From: Caulobacteraceae bacterium
GTDB taxonomy: Bacteria; Pseudomonadota; Alphaproteobacteria; Caulobacterales; Caulobacteraceae
Length of the DNA stretch: 12,435 nt
Assembly (NCBI GenBank): GCA_947456005.1
Contig: CANGRP010000043.1
Span: 1 to 12,435 of the forward strand
Direction: 5' to 3'
In this document: positions 6,701-12,435 of the stretch, in pieces
How the letters are laid out: the number at the start of each line of letters is the position of its first letter
How positions within the stretch are numbered: the stretch's first letter is position 1
Notes under the pieces: model-generated
Seen by the model: only the letters and a program-made list of their open reading frames with translations
What the model was told of the DNA's origin: nothing
Database searches by the model: none
Program-made: the position numbers and the translations under genes

Positions 6701-8176
6701 TCAGGCGCCGCCGCCTGGGACCACCCCGGAGGCCCGCGCCCGCAGGTCGGCGGCGATGGCGGCGTGCCGGGACCGGGTGATCGCGTAGGATGCAAAGATG
6801 ACCATGGAGGCTACGGCGATCACCGCCGGGATGGGTCCCCAGACCAGCACAAGCCGGACCTGGACCTCGTGCGGAAGCACCGCGCCGACGGTCTGGCCGA
6901 TCTCTCGGGGAAATCGGATGATGTCCAGAGCCACCCCGGCCAGCAGGACCCCTATGCCCACGGCGGCCTTGTTGGCGAAGCCGAGGCCCGCGAAATAGAT
7001 ACCCTCCCGGCGTCGCCCGAAGAGGTATTCGTGCTCGTCGGCCGCGTCCGCCATCATCGAGGGATAGGCGACGCTCACCAGCCCGATCCCGATGCCGGCG
7101 ACGAAGGAGTTGAGCTGCATGGGCGCCAGGGCGGCTGGCCCGAGGGGCGTATAGACGCCCGCCAGCCAGGCGCCCTGCATCACCAGCCAGTTGGCGATCA
7201 ATAGGGAGAGGCCGACCAGGACCACGGTCTTCTTCTCCAGCCGGGCTTGGACCCGCGGGGCGGACCCTACCCCGAGCAGAAGGCCGACAACAAAGGCGTA
7301 GGTGATGAACTGGATGGACTCGCTCTTCAGCAGCCAGACGAAGACGAAGGAATGGCTGTTCAGCGTCGCATTCAGCCCTTGGGCCAGGTAGGTCACCAGC
7401 GCCGAGAAGAAGAGCAGCCGGAAGGATCGGTTGGCGAAGATTTCCTGCACCTCGAAGGGAAGCCGCCTCCATATAGGCTGCGAAATCCGGTCAGGCTGCG
7501 GCAGAGCCGCTGCGTATCTGAGGAGGCCCAGGCAGCAGGCCGTCATGCAGACGAACAGGATGGCGCTGGCCGCCCACCCGAAGCCGGGATAGCCCTCGGC
7601 GCGCTGCAGGCCACCGTTCGCGAAGAAGGTGCTGTATCCCACCGCGGTAATCGCCAGGCCAGCCAGGACCCCTGCGGCGGACCGGTAGACCACAACGCTC
7701 GTCCTCTCCGCATAGTCCGTCGCCAGCTCCGCCCCGAGGGCCACGTAGGGCACATGGAAGAGGGAGATGGCGATGCGGCCCGCAACCGAGAAGACGACGA
7801 GCCAGGCGAACAGGAGCGGCTGGGACAGGTCCGCGGGCGGCGAGAACAGTAGGCCGACGCTGACCACCGTCGGCAGGATCGCCGCCATCATCAGCGGAAG
7901 GCGGCGACCCAGCCTCGACTTGAGGTTGTCCGACCAGGACCCGATGAAGGGATCCACCACCGCATCGAAGGCCAGCCCGATCGCCAGGGCCGCCCCCACC
8001 AGGGCGCCTGAAAGGCCCAGGACGACGGAGTAGTAGAAAAAGACGAACCCGACGGCGGTGTCGAAGCCGCCGGACTGCGCCGCCTGGCCCAGTCCGTAGA
8101 AGACCTTCTGCACCCTCGTCGGGGAGGCTGAACCGGTCGCCCGGGCGCCCCCGGCGGGGATTTCGGATCGCTCCAT
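6701..8176 (-). CDS. GPH-type (MFS_2) sugar/cation symporter-like transporter
   Basis: This 491-residue inner-membrane protein of the major facilitator superfamily resembles the glycoside-pentoside-hexuronide:cation symporters. About 12 hydrophobic segments run through it, for example around 40-70, 96-111, 120-145, 165-185, 200-220, 253-270, 285-305, 316-340, 355-373, 395-420 and 440-466. The strongest marker is DAVVDPFIGSWSDNLKSRLG (71-90) followed by RRLP, the family's cytoplasmic loop after the second segment. FGRRREGIYFAGLGFANKAA (386-405) matches the equivalent loop in the second half. The ATG at 8176 has AGAGG seven bases upstream; the in-frame TTG at 8209 lies inside operator site C and is rejected. 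It is divergent from the TonB receptor and shares sites C and D with it, suggesting sequential uptake through both membranes. GPH-like proteins in non-sugar clusters are often assigned to other substrates, so sugar transport is not assured. Confidence 0.9.
   Translation of the reverse strand: MERSEIPAGGARATGSASPTRVQKVFYGLGQAAQSGGFDTAVGFVFFYYSVVLGLSGALVGAALAIGLAFDAVVDPFIGSWSDNLKSRLGRRLPLMMAAILPTVVSVGLLFSPPADLSQPLLFAWLVVFSVAGRIAISLFHVPYVALGAELATDYAERTSVVVYRSAAGVLAGLAITAVGYSTFFANGGLQRAEGYPGFGWAASAILFVCMTACCLGLLRYAAALPQPDRISQPIWRRLPFEVQEIFANRSFRLLFFSALVTYLAQGLNATLNSHSFVFVWLLKSESIQFITYAFVVGLLLGVGSAPRVQARLEKKTVVLVGLSLLIANWLVMQGAWLAGVYTPLGPAALAPMQLNSFVAGIGIGLVSVAYPSMMADAADEHEYLFGRRREGIYFAGLGFANKAAVGIGVLLAGVALDIIRFPREIGQTVGAVLPHEVQVRLVLVWGPIPAVIAVASMVIFASYAITRSRHAAIAADLRARASGVVPGGGA
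6702..6717. terminator. Small hairpin between convergent regulator and transporter genes
   Basis: CAGGCG (6702-6707) and CGCCTG (6712-6717) form a perfect 6-bp stem with a 4-base loop, five bases after the regulator stop and inside the last codons of the transporter. There is no T-run on either strand. It may slow or stabilise the regulator transcript; it is not a convincing intrinsic terminator. Confidence 0.25.
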
Positions 8177-8183
8177 GCCGCAT

Positions 8184-8188
8184 CCTCT
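8184..8188 (-). promoter_or_regulatory. Ribosome binding site of the transporter gene
   Basis: AGAGG on the minus strand lies 7 bases before the ATG at 8176. It supports that start over the TTG at 8209. Confidence 0.6.
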
Positions 8189-8191
8189 GAC

Positions 8192-8211
8192 TATTGACGG
8201 AGTCTTCAATT
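8192..8211. promoter_or_regulatory. Putative TetR operator, site C
   Basis: The plus strand reads TATTGAC-GGAGTC-TTCAATT. The left arm is identical to the conserved arm of sites A, B and D; the right arm is the complement of AATTGAA, still an inverted partner at five of seven positions. It sits 16 bp upstream of the transporter ATG, where a bound protein would block elongation or ribosome-site exposure rather than polymerase entry. Its start is 52 bp from the start of site D, close to five helical turns, so two dimers could bind on one face. Confidence 0.6.
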
Positions 8212-8235
8212 GGCCTTGACGGTCCCCCGTCCGCC

Positions 8236-8261
8236 CATCTAGCTATTGACGGTTATTACAA
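8236..8261 (-). promoter_or_regulatory. Possible promoter of the transporter gene
   Basis: On the minus strand TTGTAAT (8261-8255) is followed after 11 bases by GCTAGATG (8243-8236). This resembles the Caulobacter housekeeping promoter form as I recall it, TTGACGS-N10-14-GCTANAWC, with 7 of 8 matches at -10 and a weaker -35. It overlaps operator site D almost fully, which would explain repression. This is pattern-based only. Confidence 0.35.
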
Positions 8262-8263
8262 CC
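8244..8263. promoter_or_regulatory. Putative TetR operator, site D
   Basis: The plus strand reads TATTGAC-GGTTAT-TACAACC. The left arm is the conserved one; the right arm differs from TACAATA of site A only in its last two bases. It is 52 bp upstream of the TonB receptor ATG and overlaps a plausible transporter promoter on the other strand. With site C it forms the only tandem pair in the window. The TTGACGG at its left edge is a third copy of a heptamer also found at 8194 and 8216. Confidence 0.62.
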
Positions 8264-8299
8264 AACACGCTGGCGGACAAGGGAGGGCCTCCCGACGCC

Positions 8300-8308
8300 G
8301 GAGGGGAG
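8300..8308 (+). promoter_or_regulatory. Ribosome binding site of the TonB receptor gene
   Basis: GGAGGGGAG ends 6 bases before the ATG at 8315. It fixes that start over the in-frame TTG at 8246 inside site D, and the resulting protein begins directly with a signal peptide. Confidence 0.75.
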
Positions 8309-8314
8309 TGCGAG

Positions 8315-10657
8315 ATGCGAAGCTACCGTTCTGTCGCCGTCGCTGCGGTGTCAACGATCGCCCTGATGGCCGGCGCGCCCGCCGTAGCGGAGTCCGCCAA
8401 CCAGATCGAAGAACTGGTCGTCACCGCCCAGAAGCGAGAACAGAACCTCCAGGATGTCCCGATCGCCGTCAGCGCCTTCTCGGCCGTCGCCCTGGACCGT
8501 GTGCAGATCGAGGACGCGACGGACATCCAGCTTTCGATCCCCAACGCCGTCCTGACCGGCAATGACCGCTTCACGCTGCGCGGGGTCGGCAACAACGCTC
8601 TGGCCGGGGTCGACCCGGGCGTTCCGACCTTCGTCAATGGCGCGGCCGTCGGCTATCCGCCGCAGAACGAATACTTCGACGTCTCCCGAATCGAGGTGCT
8701 CCGGGGACCACAAGGCACCCTCTATGGCCGCAACACGACGGGCGGGGCGATCAACATCATCACCCGGAAGCCCGGATCCGAGTTCGGAGGGGACGTGAGC
8801 GTCCAGGCCGGCAACTACGAGAGCATCCGGGTGGGTGGTGCGGTCGACCTGCCCCTGGGCGAGGTCGCGGCTGTTAGACTGGCTGGCTACTCCCTCGACC
8901 GCAGCGGCTACACCCGCAATGAGGCGACAGGCAACGACGTAGATGGCCGCAGCCAGTGGGGCGTCCGGGGCTCCCTGGTCCTGAACCTCGGGGAGCGGAC
9001 GGACGCGACCCTGGTGCTCAGCCAGTTCGAGGAGGATAGCTCGAGGGCCCGCGAGGGCAAACGCCTGTGCAAGGCCCACCCGGTCCTGGGTTGCGACCCT
9101 AGGGTCCTGGGCTTCGACTCTCCCGATGCGAACACCACGATCCTGCAGACCCTCGCGCGAAACTTCACGCCCTTCCCAGCGGGTGGCAACATCTATGCTG
9201 GCGCACCCAACCCTCAAGATCTTCGCCGGATCGCGGCCGACACGGACCCGACCTATCAGGCCGAGCAGACCACCGCCTCGCTCGAGTTCAATCACGACTT
9301 CGGCCAGCTCACCCTGTCGGCCGTCCTGGGCTATTCTGAGTTCTCCAGTGAGCAGAACACCGACTGGGACAACGCAGACCTGCCATTCCGATTCACGCAG
9401 CCGATCACCTACTTCAAGGATCGCACCACGCAGGTCACGACCAACCGGCTTCTGACAACCGACAGCTTTACGACGCGAGGGGACACCAGGACCGGCGAAC
9501 TGCGCCTGGCCTCGCAGTTCGAGGGGCCCTTGAACTTCCTTGTCGGCTACTTCGGCGCACAGGGGACCAGCTCCGGCGGCTTCGAGACGTGGCATCCGGC
9601 GATCGAGTCCTTCCAAAGGGCGCTGGGCCGCCCGGCGGAGACCTGGCGTGTGTCGTCCCTGACCCGTAACGGGAAGAACGAGACCTGGGCGCTCTTCGGT
9701 GAAGGCTACTACGAGATATCGCCGGACCTCCGCCTGACGGTGGGCCTGCGCTACACCGAGGAGGAACGCTCCGGCGAGAGCCGCTCCATAGTTCTCTCCG
9801 GGCTCAACCCGTGGGCCTATGCGAAGTTCCAGGGCCAGAAGACCACCTACAAGGTCGCGGCCGACTGGTCGCCCGACCTGTCCTTCACGGACAAGACCCT
9901 GGTCTATGGCTCCGTGGCGACGGGCTACAAGGGCGGCGGCCAGAACACCAACGCCACGGCGCCGACCTTCGGCCCCGAGACCGTGACCGCCTATGAGGTG
10001 GGAACCAAGAACCTGCTCGCCGACGGCGCCCTGCAGGCCAATCTGACGGCCTTCTACTACGACTACACGGGCCTGCAGCTGGGCCAGCGTATCAATGGTG
10101 GCGTCGTCACCCGCAACGCTGACGCCGACATCTACGGGATCGAGGGCGAGTTCGTTTACTCCCTGGGCCAGAACTGGCTGTTTGACGCCAACCTCTCGCA
10201 TCTCAACACCCGCATCGGGACCTTCCTGAGCGAGGACGCCGCCAACCCGGCCCAGAGCCTGACAGCCACCACGCCCACCGTGAGGGTCAATCTCGAAGGC
10301 AACGAACTGCCGCACTCGCCGGGCTTCAAGGCCAAGGCCGGGGCCCAGTATCAGGCCCCGGTCGGGACCAGCGACTGGACGGCGACGTTCCGCATCGACG
10401 CCACCTGGCAGGACGCCTACTACGCCCGGGAGTACAACACGCCCACTGACCGCATCGACGCCTGGGGGGTCATCGACCTTCAGTTCCGCCTGGAGAACGA
10501 TCCCATGGGCCTGAGCGCACGGCTGTTCGTGAAGAACCTCACCGACGATGACAACATCACCAACATCATCATCGAGGACGCCCTGATCGGCCGCTACCGG
10601 AATGTCCGCCTGCTGGAACCCCGGACCTACGGAGTCATCCTGCAGAAGCGCTTCTAA
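8315..10657 (+). CDS. TonB-dependent outer-membrane receptor
   Basis: This 780-residue outer-membrane beta-barrel with a plug domain takes up a large or scarce substrate using energy passed by TonB. A signal peptide spans residues 1-25 (MRSYRSVAVA, a hydrophobic core, then APAVA before ES). A TonB-box-like EELVVTA (32-38) leads into the plug with KREQNLQDVPIAVSAFS, FTLRGVGNNA and the hallmark LRGPQGTLYGRNTTGGAINI (129-148). The rest is barrel with alternating aromatic strands, ending RTYGVILQKRF, the terminal Phe being the normal barrel insertion signal. Cys252 and Cys260 are the only cysteines I find and may form a small disulfide loop outside the cell. Such receptors are often labelled siderophore receptors, but the neighbours here are catabolic, so an organic nutrient is likelier. 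It is divergent from the transporter, with sites C and D between. Its 3' end overlaps the convergent gene at 10635 by 23 bp. Confidence 0.96.
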   Translation: MRSYRSVAVAAVSTIALMAGAPAVAESANQIEELVVTAQKREQNLQDVPIAVSAFSAVALDRVQIEDATDIQLSIPNAVLTGNDRFTLRGVGNNALAGVDPGVPTFVNGAAVGYPPQNEYFDVSRIEVLRGPQGTLYGRNTTGGAINIITRKPGSEFGGDVSVQAGNYESIRVGGAVDLPLGEVAAVRLAGYSLDRSGYTRNEATGNDVDGRSQWGVRGSLVLNLGERTDATLVLSQFEEDSSRAREGKRLCKAHPVLGCDPRVLGFDSPDANTTILQTLARNFTPFPAGGNIYAGAPNPQDLRRIAADTDPTYQAEQTTASLEFNHDFGQLTLSAVLGYSEFSSEQNTDWDNADLPFRFTQPITYFKDRTTQVTTNRLLTTDSFTTRGDTRTGELRLASQFEGPLNFLVGYFGAQGTSSGGFETWHPAIESFQRALGRPAETWRVSSLTRNGKNETWALFGEGYYEISPDLRLTVGLRYTEEERSGESRSIVLSGLNPWAYAKFQGQKTTYKVAADWSPDLSFTDKTLVYGSVATGYKGGGQNTNATAPTFGPETVTAYEVGTKNLLADGALQANLTAFYYDYTGLQLGQRINGGVVTRNADADIYGIEGEFVYSLGQNWLFDANLSHLNTRIGTFLSEDAANPAQSLTATTPTVRVNLEGNELPHSPGFKAKAGAQYQAPVGTSDWTATFRIDATWQDAYYAREYNTPTDRIDAWGVIDLQFRLENDPMGLSARLFVKNLTDDDNITNIIIEDALIGRYRNVRLLEPRTYGVILQKRF

Positions 10658-11579
10658 CCAGCTCTCGGTCCGCAATCCCCAGAGCGTCCGCCTCCCGGGT
10701 TAGCCAGTCCATCCCCCCGGGCAGGGCGGATGTGGCGGCTTCGGCGGCCAGGTCCGCACGCAGGGTGTCGATGCGCCAAACGCGCTCGCGCCAGGCGCCG
10801 CCGGTCTTTGTGTTCCGCTGGACCAGGAGGTCACGACTGGGATCCGCCCCAAAGACGGCGTCTCCCAGAAGGTCTCTCCCCTCCATGAAGGGGTCCACCG
10901 CCAGCTGGATGGGCCAGCCTCCGTCACGCCGTTGGGCATAGGCGACTTCGCAGTCGAAGGCGTCCTCCCAGAGGCCTGGATTGGCGGCGAGGATCTCGTG
11001 GACCCGCCCCGTCGGCAGGGGCTTACGCCGTCCGATGAGCATCAGGGCATGGTCGCCGGCGATGACAAGGCCACCTGAACGGGACTTGCTGACGCCGTCC
11101 GCCCCGGTCTCGGAAACGAGCTGCAGTCCGACGGACAGTCCCGAGGCCCCCGTCTGGAGCCGCCAGTCTTCCACATAGATCCCGCTCGGGGCCCATTCCA
11201 CCAGGCAGGCTCCGACCCGCTCCAGACGGCCGGGCTCCGGCCACTTCTCGTAGGGCTGGAAGGCGGCGAAGGCGTCCCAGTGCATCAGGGCCCCGTCCCA
11301 GGAGGTGCGGGCCACGAAGCCCTCCCCCCGCGCGAGTTCGGCCCGCTCAACCTCGGTGCAGGCCTCAAGGGCGCCGCGGGCCCGGACGTCCGGACGGACA
11401 AGGGGCAGCCGGAGATCGCCGGTGAGGCCGTGGCTCTGGATCCAGATCACGCGTGTCGACGTATCCTCGACCCCCGTGGCGAAGGTGATGCATCGGCGGT
11501 GGAAACAGCCCAGGGTCCATTGAGGAACCGCCAGGGGCTCTGCATAGGGTCGGGTTGAGGCGAGCAGTTCCAGGCTCAT
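10635..11579 (-). CDS. Conserved-looking protein of unknown function, coupled to the oxygenase gene
   Basis: I do not recognise this 314-residue protein with certainty. It has no signal peptide or membrane segment and is rich in Trp, Arg and Asp. Residues 21-60 read like an up-and-down beta-barrel start (WTLGCFHRRCITFATG, then RVIWIQSHGLTGDLRLPLVR), followed by GEGFVARTSWDGALMHWDAF (85-104), LVEWAPSGIYVEDWRLQ (126-142) and GGLVIAGDHALMLIGRRKPLP (about 169-189). The W-x-Q...D-L-R-L-P, inner G-rich strand and E-D-W order loosely recalls calycin-like proteins such as fungal Hri1; this is a weak impression. The ATG at 11579 overlaps the upstream oxygenase stop as ATGA without a clear Shine-Dalgarno sequence, so it depends on that gene for translation. 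A role tied to the oxygenase, such as substrate binding or an accessory step, is inferred from this only. Its stop lies inside the 3' end of the convergent TonB receptor gene. Confidence 0.8.
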   Translation of the reverse strand: MSLELLASTRPYAEPLAVPQWTLGCFHRRCITFATGVEDTSTRVIWIQSHGLTGDLRLPLVRPDVRARGALEACTEVERAELARGEGFVARTSWDGALMHWDAFAAFQPYEKWPEPGRLERVGACLVEWAPSGIYVEDWRLQTGASGLSVGLQLVSETGADGVSKSRSGGLVIAGDHALMLIGRRKPLPTGRVHEILAANPGLWEDAFDCEVAYAQRRDGGWPIQLAVDPFMEGRDLLGDAVFGADPSRDLLVQRNTKTGGAWRERVWRIDTLRADLAAEAATSALPGGMDWLTREADALGIADRELVRSASAG

Positions 11580-12435
11580 CTGGCGGCTGACTTTGCGCGG
11601 GCCTGCTGGCCGAAGCTTTCAAGGGCCTGGGCGCCCTCCGGCAGAAGGACGGCGCCGTCCGCCATGCGCCTCTTGAGGTATCCGAAGGTCTGGGCGGTCT
11701 GGGCGAACAGGTGCTCGCCGGAAATGATCCTGGGATAGCGCGCCGGCCGGTCTGCGGACACGAAACCCGGCAGGGGTTCGACGGCCGTGTCGTAGTCGCA
11801 GGTGGCGAAGAAGGGAAAGGAGTAGCGCTCGGCCGACACCTTGCGGACGCGATGGCTCGTGGCCACAAAGGCGCCGTTCGACCAGGTCTCGATCATGTCG
11901 CCGATGTTGATGATGAAGCCCCCTTCGAGCGGCGGGGCGTCGATCCACTCCCCGGCGCCGTTCAGGACCTCGAGGCCCGGGGCCGTGGAATAGAGGATGG
12001 TGAAGCACTCATAGTCGGTATGCGCGCCAATGCCCTCCGCATCGACGGCGTCCGGATCGAAGGGATAGTGGATGAGGCGCAGCTGGGCGGGCGGCGCGGA
12101 GAGCCTGTTCTCAAAAAAATCCTCGGGTTGTCCGAGCGCAAGGGCGAAGCCTCGGAAGAGGATCCGCGCCAGGTCCTGCACCTGGGCGTAATAGGCGCCG
12201 ACGTCAGCTTTGAACCCCTCCAGGTCCGGCCAGAGGTTCGGGCCCAGCATGCCGCCCCGTGGCGGCCCGTCGTAGTCCAGGCCCACATCGAAGGCTTCCT
12301 TGCGGTCGATCTTCCCGCTGGAGAAGACCTCCTCGCCTTCTGGCACATAGCCGGAATGGTTCTGGGAGCGCCCGATATAGACCTCCATTTTCCTTTCGTC
12401 GGGGAGCGCGAAGAACTTCTGGGCGACGGCTTCCA
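11576..12435 (-). CDS. Isopenicillin-N-synthase-like 2-oxoglutarate/Fe(II) oxygenase, N-terminus beyond the window
   Basis: This is a predicted cytoplasmic Fe(II) oxygenase of the isopenicillin N synthase / DIOX family, unrelated in layout to the two PhyH proteins. Numbering from the internal Met at 12388, the iron ligands are His123-x-Asp125 (GAHTDYECFTIL) and His179 (ATSHRV), and Arg188-x-Ser190 (ERYSFPFF) binds the 2-oxoglutarate carboxylate in relatives. GDMIETWSNG (163-172) is also family-typical. The reading frame stays open past that Met to the window edge and encodes EAVAQKFFALPDERK, the usual N-terminal helix before M-x-V-Y. The Met at 12388 is therefore not the real start and perhaps 30-60 residues are missing. 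The stop overlaps the next gene's ATG. Members act in antibiotic, hormone, nucleobase or catabolic oxidation; the substrate here is unknown. Whether it is under the same control as the other genes depends on sequence outside the window. Confidence 0.92.
   Translation of the reverse strand, partial: EAVAQKFFALPDERKMEVYIGRSQNHSGYVPEGEEVFSSGKIDRKEAFDVGLDYDGPPRGGMLGPNLWPDLEGFKADVGAYYAQVQDLARILFRGFALALGQPEDFFENRLSAPPAQLRLIHYPFDPDAVDAEGIGAHTDYECFTILYSTAPGLEVLNGAGEWIDAPPLEGGFIINIGDMIETWSNGAFVATSHRVRKVSAERYSFPFFATCDYDTAVEPLPGFVSADRPARYPRIISGEHLFAQTAQTFGYLKRRMADGAVLLPEGAQALESFGQQARAKSAAR

Noticed and set aside
8177..8209. Longer transporter start at TTG 8209
   Set aside because: It would put operator site C inside the coding sequence, and the added residues are unlike the family; the ATG at 8176 has a ribosome site.
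8351..10675. Minus-strand open frame of 774 codons
   Set aside because: It is the complement of the TonB receptor gene. The receptor has a signal peptide, plug motifs and terminal Phe; the antisense translation shows no domain.
1..12435. Search for tRNA, rRNA, CRISPR arrays, insertion sequences and attachment sites
   Set aside because: No clover-leaf-like segment, spaced repeat array, transposase-like protein or terminal inverted repeat was found by reading; the only recurring element is the 20-bp operator-like repeat.

Overview
The window is a GC-rich, densely packed stretch with no intergenic gap over 300 bases. It looks like an alphaproteobacterium of the Caulobacterales or Sphingomonadales type. 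The main clue is a TonB-dependent receptor whose N-terminus (VVTAQKREQNLQDVPIAVSA) is of a kind very common in those groups, next to a TetR regulator, acyl-CoA dehydrogenase, amidohydrolase and phytanoyl-CoA dioxygenase-like genes. The taxonomic call is inference from protein style. No RNA gene, insertion sequence, CRISPR array or phage gene was seen.

Layout, left to right. Bases 1-1648 (minus): a phytanoyl-CoA dioxygenase-like gene overlapped by an aldo/keto reductase whose C-terminus lies beyond the left edge. Bases 1730-4969 (minus): acyl-CoA dehydrogenase, amidohydrolase and a second phytanoyl-CoA dioxygenase-like gene, probably one operon. Bases 5044-6697 (plus): a MaoC-like hotdog protein and a TetR-family regulator. 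Bases 6701-8176 (minus): a GPH-type (MFS_2) transporter. Bases 8315-10657 (plus): a TonB-dependent receptor. Bases 10635-12435 (minus): an isopenicillin-N-synthase-like 2-oxoglutarate/Fe(II) oxygenase, whose N-terminus lies beyond the right edge, overlapped by a conserved-looking gene of unknown function.

The most notable signal is a 20-bp imperfect inverted repeat, TATTGAC-N6-TACAATA. It occurs four times, always in short AT-rich promoter gaps: upstream of the first dioxygenase (1689-1708), between the divergent acyl-CoA dehydrogenase and hotdog genes (4988-5007), and twice between the divergent transporter and TonB receptor genes (8192-8211 and 8244-8263). I propose that it is the operator of the TetR protein encoded at 6080-6697 and that it ties uptake and catabolic genes into one local regulon.

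Read together, the genes look like an uptake-and-degradation island for an organic compound, possibly terpenoid-, steroid- or aromatic-like. The receptor would bring it across the outer membrane and the GPH transporter across the inner membrane. Three non-heme iron oxygenases, an aldo/keto reductase and an amidohydrolase would remodel it, and CoA-ester steps would use the dehydrogenase and hotdog protein. The substrate cannot be read from the sequence.
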